From DATARH01 sp963773625 (GTDB lineage: Bacteria; Pseudomonadota; Alphaproteobacteria; ATCC43930; CGMCC-115725): a stretch of DNA of 64,000 bases. A model generated the notes under the pieces. That model ran no database searches. It was not told the DNA's origin and saw only the letters and a list, made by a program, of their open reading frames with translations. The stretch covers positions 186,001 to 250,000 of the forward strand of contig CAVZCJ010000013.1 in assembly GCA_963773625.1 (NCBI GenBank), in the 5' to 3' direction. A program made the translations under genes and the position numbers. Positions 35,449 to 42,999 of this stretch are shown in pieces. How positions within the stretch are numbered: the first letter of the stretch is position 1; each line of letters opens with the position of its first letter.

Positions 35449-35500
35449 GACCCCGGCTTTCGCCGGGGTGGCGGGATAGCAGCGCTGCTATCCCGCCACC
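35449..35500. repeat. 34-bp perfect palindrome plus adjacent hairpin at the end of the NHL gene
   Basis: 35467-35500 is a perfect palindrome with 17-bp arms and no loop: GGTGGCGGGATAGCAGC followed by its exact complement. It contains the stop codon and last four codons of the NHL-repeat gene (stop at 35488). Immediately beside it, ACCCCGGC-TTTC-GCCGGGGT forms a second stem-loop that shares the GGT edge. There is no T-run, so rho-independent termination is not obvious. A loop-less palindrome could extrude as a cruciform or be a recognition site. Confidence 0.75.
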
Positions 35501-36453
35501 TTGACCAGCTTGTGGATCACCCGGCGCTTCTTGGGCGCGTCGCCTTTGGCGAAACGCGACCAGGAGCGGCCGCTGAGTTCGCCGACATAGATGCTGCCCC
35601 TGCTGTCGACGGCGATGCCGTGCGGCGAGGTGAAGCCGCCGGCGAACATGCCGCCCGGGGTCTTGCCGAGCCGCGCCATCACCTCGTGGTTCTTGGTGGT
35701 GTGGATGCTGACGCGCGGGCCGATATTGGGCCATTCGCGGTTGATCTCGCCGGCCGGGCCGCCCTCGCCGATATAGCAGAGCGGGCTGTGCCCCTTGGCC
35801 AGGCACATGCCATTCGGCCGGTGCAGGTAGTTCCACTGCGTCTCCCACTTGCCGTCGCCGTTGAAGATCTGGACGCGGTGGTTTTCGCGGTCGGCGACGT
35901 AGATCCAACCGTCGGGATCGCAGCAGATATTGTGCGGGATGTTGAACTGGCCGGGGTCGGTGCCCGGCTCGCCCCAGGACGACAGCCTCTTGCCGCCGGG
36001 CGTGTATTTGTGGATGCGGGCGTTGCCGTAGCCGTCGGAGATGTAGAGGAAGTCGCCCTGCGGCGACAGCGCGGTATGGGTGCAGCGGTGGAACGGCTCT
36101 CCGCTCATGTAGGGCGACGGCTTGCCGGGGACGCCGAGGGTCAGCAGCACCTTGCCGTCGAGCGTGCAGTGGCGAACCGTGTGGTCGGCGTCGTCGGTCA
36201 GCCAGATCGTGTCGTCGGGCGCGACATGGACGCCGTGCGGCCGCGGGAACAACCCCTCGCCCCAAGTGCGCAGCAGATTGCCGTCCTTGTCGAAGACCGC
36301 GACCGGGTGGTCGCCGCGATTGAAGGCGTAGACATTGTCCTTGCTGTCGACCCCGACCGCGGCGCAGTCGCCGAGCACAATCTCGTCCGGGATTTTTGCC
36401 CAGTCCTCGTGCACCTCGAAGGTGAACTCGCCGCCACCGAGCTGAACCGCCAT
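35488..36453 (-). CDS. NHL-repeat beta-propeller protein (peptidylamidoglycolate-lyase-like)
   Basis: 321 residues built of repeated beta-propeller blades: VGVDSKDNVYAFNRGDHPVA, PHGVHVAPDDTIWLTDDADH, FLYISDGYGNARIHKYTPGG, WIYVADRENHRVQIFNGDG and PHGIAVDSRGSIYVGELSGR. About six NHL blades are visible. The pattern is that of bacterial proteins related to peptidyl-alpha-hydroxyglycine amidating lyase, and to other six-bladed lyases. There is no signal peptide, so a cytoplasmic protein is expected. It is divergent from the FKBP gene and convergent on nothing close. The catalytic metal ligands cannot be confirmed by eye. Confidence 0.82.
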   Translation of the reverse strand: MAVQLGGGEFTFEVHEDWAKIPDEIVLGDCAAVGVDSKDNVYAFNRGDHPVAVFDKDGNLLRTWGEGLFPRPHGVHVAPDDTIWLTDDADHTVRHCTLDGKVLLTLGVPGKPSPYMSGEPFHRCTHTALSPQGDFLYISDGYGNARIHKYTPGGKRLSSWGEPGTDPGQFNIPHNICCDPDGWIYVADRENHRVQIFNGDGKWETQWNYLHRPNGMCLAKGHSPLCYIGEGGPAGEINREWPNIGPRVSIHTTKNHEVMARLGKTPGGMFAGGFTSPHGIAVDSRGSIYVGELSGRSWSRFAKGDAPKKRRVIHKLVKVAG

Positions 36454-36538
36454 CGTTTCCTCCTATTGCCCTTTTCCCGGCATCATAGGCGGCGCTCCTT
36501 GTCTCGGCTATGCTGACCCAAACATAGCGGAGACAGTC

Positions 36539-36889
36539 ATGCCCACGACGTCGAGCGGCCTCATTTACACCGATACCGTTGTCGGCAGCGGCGACGAAGC
36601 GGTTTCCGGCAAGAGCGTGTCGGTTCATTACACCGGCTGGCTGCAGGAGCCGGGCGGGCAAAAGGGCAACAAGTTCGACAGCTCGCTCGATCGCGGTCAG
36701 CCATTCGGGTTCCGCCTCGGCGCGGGACAGGTGATCAAGGGCTGGGACGAGGGGGTCGCCGGCATGAAGGTGGGCGGCAAGCGGACGCTGATCATTCCCT
36801 CCGAACTCGGCTATGGCGCGCGCGGCGCCGGCGGCGTCATCCCGCCCAATGCGGTGCTGATCTTCGATGTGGAGCTGCTCGGGGTTTAG
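36539..36889 (+). CDS. FKBP-type peptidyl-prolyl cis-trans isomerase
   Basis: 116 residues, a complete single FKBP domain with no signal peptide: VSVHYTGWLQEPG, KFDSSLDRGQPFGFRLGAG, QVIKGWDEGVAGMKVGGKRT, LIIPSELGYGARGAGGVIPP and NAVLIFDVELL. The residues lining the rotamase pocket (Y, F, D, V/I, W, Y) are conserved. It catalyses proline isomerisation in folding proteins in the cytoplasm. It is transcribed divergently from the NHL gene with 85 bp between the starts. Confidence 0.94.
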   Translation: MPTTSSGLIYTDTVVGSGDEAVSGKSVSVHYTGWLQEPGGQKGNKFDSSLDRGQPFGFRLGAGQVIKGWDEGVAGMKVGGKRTLIIPSELGYGARGAGGVIPPNAVLIFDVELLGV

Positions 36890-37086
36890 TCGTCCGCTCG
36901 ATGACCTGCACCGCCTGATATTGCTGGAAATTAACAGGCGCTCGGACCTCGGCTGTCGCCGCCACAGGCGCCGGAGCCAGAGTGCGATGAGATCGACGAT
37001 CGCAAACATGGAGAACATATAGAGAACATCAAACCGCTTTCAAGGCCGCTGGTGCATGGCCTTCAACTTCAGCTATGAGGCGTTCT

Positions 37087-37413
37087 ATGCCCGACGATAC
37101 CGGCCGCTATTCCGTGATGTTTTCGACAACCAAAGATCGCCCCGAAGCGGAGCGGATAGCGGGGTTATTGATCGGACAGCGATTGGCGGCCTGTGTGCAG
37201 CTTATGCCGGTCGACAGCGTCTATATGTGGGGCGGGAAGATAGAAAAAAGCGGCAAGATCTTACTGCTGATCAAAACCCGCTCCGACCGTGTCGATAAGG
37301 CGATGCTGGCAATAAAGGCGGCGCATTCTTACGAAATACCAGAAATAGTCTCAGTTCCGATAGAGTCCGGGCTGCCAAAATATTTGGCTTGGATTGACGA
37401 AGTCACCTCCTGA
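37087..37413 (+). CDS. cutA: CutA1 divalent-cation tolerance protein
   Basis: 108 residues; GAGG lies eight bases before ATG 37087, which is preferred over an ATG four codons earlier. It has the trimeric ferredoxin-like CutA1 fold: YSVMFSTTKDRPEAERIAG, LAACVQLMPVDSVYMWGGKI, LLLIKTRSDRVDKAMLAIKA and HSYEIPEIVSVPIESGLPKY. CutA proteins bind copper and other divalent ions, but the physiological role is debated. Codon use departs from the neighbours: AUA isoleucine codons appear at least five times, along with UUA and AAA. The preceding 200 bp also look less GC-rich, which suggests recent transfer. Confidence 0.9.
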   Translation: MPDDTGRYSVMFSTTKDRPEAERIAGLLIGQRLAACVQLMPVDSVYMWGGKIEKSGKILLLIKTRSDRVDKAMLAIKAAHSYEIPEIVSVPIESGLPKYLAWIDEVTS

Positions 37414-37432
37414 CAACGTTCGGCCAGACCTA

Positions 37433-37571
37433 TTAACGCCCCTGGAAGTTCGGTAGGCGGCGCTCGGCGGAGGCCTTGATGCTTTGCCGAAATCCTCGGT
37501 GCGACGCAGCCAATCCTGCTCGACAAGCTCGCGCTTGAGGCCGCCTCGGCGGCCTCGACAAAGCCGCGCGC
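37433..37571 (-). pseudogene. 3' remnant of an enoyl-CoA hydratase gene, imperfect repeat of 38558-38698
   Basis: This 139-bp stretch aligns with the last part of the intact enoyl-CoA hydratase gene at 38558-38698, with perhaps one difference in six and a few indels. Its end still encodes ERRLPNFQGR-stop. It abuts the stop of the TauD-type gene at 37572. It therefore brackets that gene together with the intact copy, on the same strand and in the same orientation. Confidence 0.85.
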
Positions 37572-38453
37572 TCAGCGGGGACGGTCGCCGCGCACCAGCA
37601 TCCGATACAGGCGGCGATGTTGGCTGTGATCGTAATCGAAGCCGGCTTTATGCAACGTGGCGCGGTCATCGATGATCAGCAGGTCGCCCTTTTGATACTC
37701 GTGCGCGTAGCAAAACCGCGGCTGGGTGATCTTGTCGGTCAAATCCTGCAGGAAATCCTGGGTTTCTTCGGGTGACATGCCGGTGACCGTCTCGGTCTTG
37801 CCCTTATGAAACCACACGGCCTTGGTGCCGGTCTCCGGGTGGGTGCGGACCAGGGGATGCACCGTCGGCGGTTTCGTCGCCTCGAGCTGGGCCTTTACGA
37901 TATCCGGATTGCCCGTCTTCATCCGTGCGCTGCTGATCAGCGTATTCTCGGTCTTCGCGTCGGCGATCTTCAGTTTCACATCGTCCGGAAGCGCCTCGTA
38001 GGCCGCACGCGCGTTGCAAACCGATGTCGCGCCGCCCTTATCCGGCACGGCGACCGCATACAGCATGGTGAACTTGGGCGGCATTTCCTGGTTGGTGTGG
38101 TCGGTGTGCCAGGTGGCATTGGCGCCGACTTTCGCGGGCTGCCCCTTGCTGTCCAGATGACGATTGTCGAGCACGCTGATCAGCGGGTATCCGTCAACCA
38201 GATAGCGCCGATTCTGGTCCTCCATCAGCTCGCCGAACATTTCTCCAGCGGCTTGCAGCTGGCCGGGGGTGAGGTGCTCTTGCCCACGGATCACCAGGAC
38301 CACGTTCTCGACGGCAGCGTCGTAGAGCTTCTTCTGCGTCGCAGCGTCGATGGGTTGCGCCAGGTCAATACCCGTGACAATGGCGCCGATGTGCTCCTTA
38401 ACCTTCGCAATCTTCATAGCCTGGGTGGGAATCATCGGCGCGACATCGTTCAT
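37572..38453 (-). CDS. TauD/TfdA family Fe(II)/2-oxoglutarate dioxygenase
   Basis: 293 residues from ATG 38453, which has GAGGAG upstream; the open frame extends to 38468. Key segments: IGAIVTGIDLAQPIDAATQ, NVVLVIRGQEHLTPGQL, the iron-binding HxD in ATWHTDHTNQ, and the distal RATLHKAGFDYDH followed by RRLYRM. The 2-oxoglutarate-binding arginine is presumably in RRLYR. The family oxidises taurine, 2,4-D-like aryloxyalkanoates, alkyl sulfates or other acids. Which applies is unknown. It lies between the intact enoyl-CoA hydratase and a 139-bp fragment of it, hinting that it arrived with, or was retained after, a duplication. Confidence 0.85.
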   Translation of the reverse strand: MNDVAPMIPTQAMKIAKVKEHIGAIVTGIDLAQPIDAATQKKLYDAAVENVVLVIRGQEHLTPGQLQAAGEMFGELMEDQNRRYLVDGYPLISVLDNRHLDSKGQPAKVGANATWHTDHTNQEMPPKFTMLYAVAVPDKGGATSVCNARAAYEALPDDVKLKIADAKTENTLISSARMKTGNPDIVKAQLEATKPPTVHPLVRTHPETGTKAVWFHKGKTETVTGMSPEETQDFLQDLTDKITQPRFCYAHEYQKGDLLIIDDRATLHKAGFDYDHSQHRRLYRMLVRGDRPR

Positions 38454-38557
38454 GATCTGGCTCCTCATATCCTGACCCGCAGATTGCGGCGGGTGCGTGC
38501 AACATTCCGGAAAACCACTCTCGCCGATACGATCGGCCGAATGTTCGCATCTGTAAA

Positions 38558-39355
38558 TTACCGCCCCTGGAAGTTGGGCAGGCGGCGCTCGCTGTAGGCC
38601 TTGATGCCCTCGCCGAAATCCTCGGTGCGGCGCAGCCAGTCCTGCTCGACCAGCTCGCGTTCGGTCGCCGCCTCGGCGGCCTCGACAAAGCCGCGGCGCA
38701 TCGTCTCGCGGGTCGAGACCACCGCGAGCGGCGACGACTGCGCGATTTCCAGCGCCAGCGCCTGCGCGGCGCTGCGCACCTCGGCCTGCGGCACCAGCAT
38801 ATCGGCGAGGCCGATGCGCACCGCCTCGTCACCGGGGATGCGACGGCCGGTGTAGAACAGCAACGCCGCCTGCTGCTCGCCGACGAGGCGCGGCAGCGTG
38901 TAGGTGAGGCCAAAGCCGGGGTGGAAGCCGAGCCGGTTGAAATTGGCGCTGAACCGCGCCTCGACGCAGGTGACGCGGAAATCGGGCACCAGCGCCAGAC
39001 CAAGCCCGCCGCCGACCGCGGGGCCCTGGATCGCGCCGACGATCGGCTTTTTGGCGCGGAAGAGGCGGCTCGCCTCCTTGTAGAGATGCTTGCCGGCCCC
39101 GCTGCGGCTGCCTTCGTTGACCGTGCCGGTATCCATGCGCTTGGAGAAATCGGCGCCGGCGCAGAACGAGCGGCCCTCGGCGCATAGCACGATGGAGCGG
39201 CAGGAATCGTTGGCGTCGAGCCGCTCGAACGCCTCGCCGATCTGCGCGATCAGGTCGCTGTCGAAGAAATTATGCGGCGGGCGGCGGATTTCGACCGTCG
39301 CCACATTGCCGTCGAGGCTGACGCCGATATCCTTGTAGGTGCCGAGGTCACTCAT
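38558..39355 (-). CDS. Enoyl-CoA hydratase/isomerase family protein
   Basis: 265 residues of the crotonase fold: GNVATVEIRRPPHNFFDSDL, oxyanion-hole segments SFCAGADFSKRMD and GAIQGPAVGGGLGLALVPDF, then FHPGFGLTYTLPRLVG and AVRIGLADMLVPQAEVRSAA. The catalytic glutamates of hydratases (E144/E164 in the rat enzyme) are not obvious: the second position reads PGFGLT rather than PExG. It may therefore be an isomerase, hydrolase or other crotonase. It would act on acyl-CoA intermediates with the nearby acyl-CoA dehydrogenases and CoA synthetase. Confidence 0.85.
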   Translation of the reverse strand: MSDLGTYKDIGVSLDGNVATVEIRRPPHNFFDSDLIAQIGEAFERLDANDSCRSIVLCAEGRSFCAGADFSKRMDTGTVNEGSRSGAGKHLYKEASRLFRAKKPIVGAIQGPAVGGGLGLALVPDFRVTCVEARFSANFNRLGFHPGFGLTYTLPRLVGEQQAALLFYTGRRIPGDEAVRIGLADMLVPQAEVRSAAQALALEIAQSSPLAVVSTRETMRRGFVEAAEAATERELVEQDWLRRTEDFGEGIKAYSERRLPNFQGR

Positions 39356-39400
39356 GGGCTTGCTCCCTTAGCGGTCGCACGCAGTGCGATCAGTAATCCA

Positions 39401-39467
39401 CCACAGAGGCGGTGAGGCGATGAGATTGGAGCGGCACGGCACCTCACTGCCTCGTTGTCTCTGTGGT
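39401..39467. repeat. Imperfect inverted repeat between enoyl-CoA hydratase and synthetase genes
   Basis: CCACAGAGGC-GGTGAGG (39401-39417) faces CCTCACTGCCTC and CTCTGTGG (39442-39467). The arms pair over about 20 bp with interruptions. It lies in the 150-bp gap between two minus-strand genes and looks like a decayed dispersed repeat. Confidence 0.5.
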
Positions 39468-39505
39468 TTCTATGGCGCTTCGCGCCAAACGAAATCTCCC
39501 GATCG

Positions 39506-41638
39506 TCAGGTTTTAACGATCAGCGCGTCAACGACGCTGAGGCCTTCGCCGGCTTCGTGGACGATGACGGGGTTGAGATCGATCTCGGCGATCTGGTCGG
39601 CATGGTCGGCGGCGAAGCGCGACAGCGCCACCATCAGCTCGGCGAGCGCGGCTTTGTCGGCGGGCCTTGCGCCGCGCACGCCGTCGAGCAGCGCCGCGCC
39701 TTTGAGCTCGCCGATCAGCGCCAGCGCATCGTCGGTGTCGAGCGGGACCGGAGCAAAGGCGACATCCTTGAGCACCTCGACATGGATGCCGCCGAGACCG
39801 ACCATCAACATCGGTCCGAACACGGGGTCGCGGGTGATGCCGAGGATCATCTCCTGGCCGCGCTTGGCCATCGCCTGGACCAGCACGCCGTCGATCTTGG
39901 CACCGGGATGCGCCGCGCTCGCCCGCTCCAGCACCGTGCGATAACCCTCGCGCACCGCCGCCGCGGTGGCGAGGTTCAGCATGACGGCGCCGGCCTCGGT
40001 CTTGTGGACGATGTCGGGCGACTGCACCTTGAGCGCGACCGGCCCGCCGATCCGCATCGCCGCCTCGCTGGAATCGTCCTCGCCGGTGGCGAGGAATTCG
40101 GGCACCCGCTGCACGCCATAGGCGGCGAGCAGCGCCTTGGCCTGGACTTCGGTCAGCACCTTGGCCGATTCCTTGAGCGCCTTGCCGACCGTGTCGCGCA
40201 CCGAAGCGGGCGTCTCGGCCGGCTTGGCGCGGGCGGCGATGCGCTCGCGGAAGCGGCCGTAATCGGCGAGCGCCTTGATCGCCCGCGCGCAGCTCGGCAT
40301 CGAGGTGTAGGCCGGGATGCCGACCTCGGCGAAGGCGCCGACCGCGCCCGGGGTCGCGGTCGTGTAGGTGGCGAGGAGCAGCGGTTGCTCGGTCGCATCG
40401 ACGATGCCGGCGAGCTCCTCGGCGCGCTTGCGGGCGGTGGTCTCGTTGGCGACCGAGGCGATGAGGAGGATCGTGTCGATCCGCTTCGACTGCCGCACCA
40501 GCTCGACAATCGGCTTGTAGCCGACCTCGCCGATCGCCTGCGCGGTGGCGTCGATCGGGTTGAGCGCCGAGGCGTAGGACGGCAGCATCGCCATGATCTT
40601 GGCCTGGATATCGGCTTCGAGCTCGGGCACTTCGAGCCCGTGCGCCGACAGGATGTCGGCCATCCACACCGCGCTCCCGCCCGAGCCGGTGATGATCGCG
40701 ACGCGGTTGCCTCGGGGCAGCTTGCAGAAGGCGAAGGCGGCCGACACATCGAGCATGTGGTCGATGTCTTCGCCGCGGATGATGCCGTGATGGCGGAAGA
40801 TCGCGTCGTCGATCGCGCCCGATTGCGCCAGCGCGCCGGTATGCGAAGCGGCGGCGCGGCGGCCCGCGTCGGAGCGGCCGACCTTGGCGACGATCAGCGG
40901 CTTCCCGGCGGCGGCGGCCTTGTCCGCGACTTCGCGGAAGCGCGCCGGCTGGCGGATGCCCTCGAGGTAGACCAGGAAGATGTCGGCGGCGCCGGAGTCG
41001 ATCGCCGCTTCAATGTAATCGTGCGCCTCGAGCACGGTCTGGTTGCCCGAGCTGACTTGGGTGGTGAATTTGAGCTGGCGCGGCTGGCCGCGCGAGAGGA
41101 AGGAAAAGGTCAGCGCGCCCGATTGGCACGACACCGCGATCGGCCTGGCCTTGCTGCCTTCGGGCAGCAGGGGCTTGGAGGTGTCGTGGAACACCGGGCT
41201 GAAGGTCGCGACCAGCGGGCGCAGCGGGTTGACGAGGCCTTCCGAATTGGGCCCGCAAATCGCCATGTCGAGCTTGGCCGCGAGCGCGCGTAACTGGGCG
41301 TCGCGTTGCGCCGCCTCCTCGCTCTTCTCCTCGCCGAAGCCTGACGAGATGATGACCGCCGCGGGGATGCCGCGCGCGCCGCATTGCTCGATGGTCGGGA
41401 TGACATGCGCCGCCGGGACGACGATGACCGCGAGGTCGACCGGCTCGGGAAGGTCCGCGACGCTCTTATAGGCCTTGTGGCCGAGGATTTCGCTCTGGCT
41501 GCGGGTGACCGGGTAGATCGGCCCATCGAAACCATGGCCGATGAGCTGCTTGGTCAGCCGGCCGCGGATCGATTCGTCCACCGCCGCGCCGACGATGGCG
41601 AGGCTTTTCGGGGAGAGCAGCGGGCGGAGATCAGGCAT
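39506..41638 (-). CDS. ADP-forming acyl-CoA synthetase (acetate-CoA ligase family)
   Basis: 710 residues joining both halves of an NDP-forming acyl-CoA synthetase. The N-terminal CoA-binding domain (LLSPKSLAIVGAAVDESIRG, YPVTRSQSEILGHKAYKSVA) is followed by the two ligase-CoA domains (GICG-like MAICGPNSEGLVNPL, AVSCQSGALTFSFLSRG, SHTGALAQSG, with the phospho-histidine). The C-terminal ATP-grasp begins near LAAYGVQRVPEFLA. It would couple acyl-CoA formation to ATP hydrolysis to ADP (or the reverse), priming carboxylic acids for degradation. It precedes a run of acyl-CoA genes. Confidence 0.9.
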   Translation of the reverse strand: MPDLRPLLSPKSLAIVGAAVDESIRGRLTKQLIGHGFDGPIYPVTRSQSEILGHKAYKSVADLPEPVDLAVIVVPAAHVIPTIEQCGARGIPAAVIISSGFGEEKSEEAAQRDAQLRALAAKLDMAICGPNSEGLVNPLRPLVATFSPVFHDTSKPLLPEGSKARPIAVSCQSGALTFSFLSRGQPRQLKFTTQVSSGNQTVLEAHDYIEAAIDSGAADIFLVYLEGIRQPARFREVADKAAAAGKPLIVAKVGRSDAGRRAAASHTGALAQSGAIDDAIFRHHGIIRGEDIDHMLDVSAAFAFCKLPRGNRVAIITGSGGSAVWMADILSAHGLEVPELEADIQAKIMAMLPSYASALNPIDATAQAIGEVGYKPIVELVRQSKRIDTILLIASVANETTARKRAEELAGIVDATEQPLLLATYTTATPGAVGAFAEVGIPAYTSMPSCARAIKALADYGRFRERIAARAKPAETPASVRDTVGKALKESAKVLTEVQAKALLAAYGVQRVPEFLATGEDDSSEAAMRIGGPVALKVQSPDIVHKTEAGAVMLNLATAAAVREGYRTVLERASAAHPGAKIDGVLVQAMAKRGQEMILGITRDPVFGPMLMVGLGGIHVEVLKDVAFAPVPLDTDDALALIGELKGAALLDGVRGARPADKAALAELMVALSRFAADHADQIAEIDLNPVIVHEAGEGLSVVDALIVKT

Positions 41639-41663
41639 TGCTGGCCCGCTGCATTGCGGCGCT

Positions 41664-41801
41664 GCGTCCTTCGAGACGCGGGCTCCGCCCGCTCCTCAGG
41701 ATGAGGGGTGTTTTTGATGGCATCTTCAAACCTTCCTCATCCCCGGCTTCGGCCGGGGCAAGCTCTGAGGCGCTTTGCGCAGCAAAGCCTCGAAGGACGC
41801 G
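41664..41801. repeat. 138-bp MITE-like inverted-repeat element
   Basis: The ends are perfect 12-bp inverted repeats: GCGTCCTTCGAG at 41664-41675 and CTCGAAGGACGC at 41790-41801. Inside are a second symmetrical pair (CTCAGGATGAGG near 41694 and CCTCATCC near 41735) and a compact stem-loop CCCCGGC-TTCG-GCCGGGG at 41741-41758. It fills the gap between the synthetase and an acyl-CoA dehydrogenase. The CCTTCGAG/CTCAGGATGAGG theme is recalled as a widespread alphaproteobacterial dispersed repeat. Confidence 0.75.
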
Positions 41802-41816
41802 CCACGGTCATCCAGC

Positions 41817-42977
41817 TCACCGCAACCCGAGGCCGCGGGCGATGATGCCGCGCAGGATTTCGCGGGTGCCGCCCTGGATCGTCAGCTTGGGTGCGATCAG
41901 GGTGGTGTAGTTGAGCGCCTGCTCGAAGCGGTCGTCGTTGCTGTCGGGCGCGGAATCGCCGCGCACCGGCGCCATCAGCCGCACCTTGTTGGGCAGGGCC
42001 TGCTCGAAATTGGTGCCGAGATCCTTGACGATCGAGGCCTCCGCCGCCGGGGTCTTGCCGGCCTGCAGCATGCCGGCGACCGACAGCGACATGCGCCGCA
42101 AGGTCGCCAGGTGCGCGACCTCGCGGCCGATGCCCTCGGCCTGGCGCTCGCTCGGCTCCGGACCGACGACCCGGACCAGCTCGACCAGACCCTGGAGGGT
42201 TTCGAGCCAGCGGTCGGGGCCACTGCGCTCATAGGCGAGTTCGGCGCTCGCCTGCTTCCAGGCCATGTCGACCTCGCCGATCATGTGGAGGTCGGGGACG
42301 AAAACGTCGTCGAAGATCACCTCGTTGAAGTCGTGCGCCCCGGTGAGGTTGATGATCGGGCGGATGGTGATCCCCTTCGATTTCATATCGATGAGGAATT
42401 GCGTCAGCCCGTGCCGGTGGTTGTCCGGGGTTTTATTTGAGGTGCGCAGGAGGCCGATCATGTAGTCGGCCTGGTGGGCGTTCGAGGTCCAGATTTTGCG
42501 GCCGTTGACCAGCCAGCCGCCATCGGTCTTGGTCGCGCGGGTCGAGGCGGCGAAGACGTCGGAGCCGGAATTGGGTTCGCTGAGGCCGATGCAAAAGCAC
42601 AACTCGCCCGAGCAAATGCGCGGGACAATGTTCTTCTTTACCTCCTCCTGGCCGTAGCGCAGCAGCACCGGGCCGGACTGCCGGTCGGCGGTCGAGTAGT
42701 GCCGGGTCGGCGCCTTGTGCGCCAGCATCTCCTCGGTGACGACGTAGCGTTCGAGCTGGGTCTTGCCCTGGCCGCCGTACTCTTTGGGCCAGGTCATGCC
42801 GATCCAGCCCTTGGCGCCGACTTTTCTGGCGAACAGCGCGGCGTTCTCGTTGCGCCCGCCGCCGGGGCTGAACGTGCCGGCCTCGATCTCCTGTTTCAAA
42901 AAGGCGCGGACCTCCTGGCGCAATTCCTTGCACTCGGGCGGCAGCTCGACCGGGTCGAATTGGAAGGTGTTGCTCAT
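41817..42977 (-). CDS. Acyl-CoA dehydrogenase, large-type subunit
   Basis: 386 residues from ATG 42977 (TGAGGAAACG precedes it); the open frame extends about 140 codons further but is only shadow. Recognisable blocks: PKEYGGQGKTQLERYVVTEE, GLSEPNSGSDVFAASTRATK, VNGRKIWTSNAHQAD, and at the end a C-terminal bundle closing on TIQGGTREILRGIIARGLGL. It is paired with the acyl-CoA dehydrogenase gene 22 bp upstream. Such large/small pairs (FadE heteromers) handle bulky acyl-CoAs, including steroid side chains, in other bacteria. Confidence 0.9.
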   Translation of the reverse strand: MSNTFQFDPVELPPECKELRQEVRAFLKQEIEAGTFSPGGGRNENAALFARKVGAKGWIGMTWPKEYGGQGKTQLERYVVTEEMLAHKAPTRHYSTADRQSGPVLLRYGQEEVKKNIVPRICSGELCFCIGLSEPNSGSDVFAASTRATKTDGGWLVNGRKIWTSNAHQADYMIGLLRTSNKTPDNHRHGLTQFLIDMKSKGITIRPIINLTGAHDFNEVIFDDVFVPDLHMIGEVDMAWKQASAELAYERSGPDRWLETLQGLVELVRVVGPEPSERQAEGIGREVAHLATLRRMSLSVAGMLQAGKTPAAEASIVKDLGTNFEQALPNKVRLMAPVRGDSAPDSNDDRFEQALNYTTLIAPKLTIQGGTREILRGIIARGLGLR

Positions 42978-42999
42978 CGTTTCCTCACGATCCCCTGTC

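Noticed and set aside
35300..37018. A 572-codon minus-strand frame overlapping the NHL gene
   Set aside because: It is out of frame with the clear NHL propeller and composed of Arg/Pro/Ala-rich noise. Only its first 40 residues look membrane-like and they cannot be supported.
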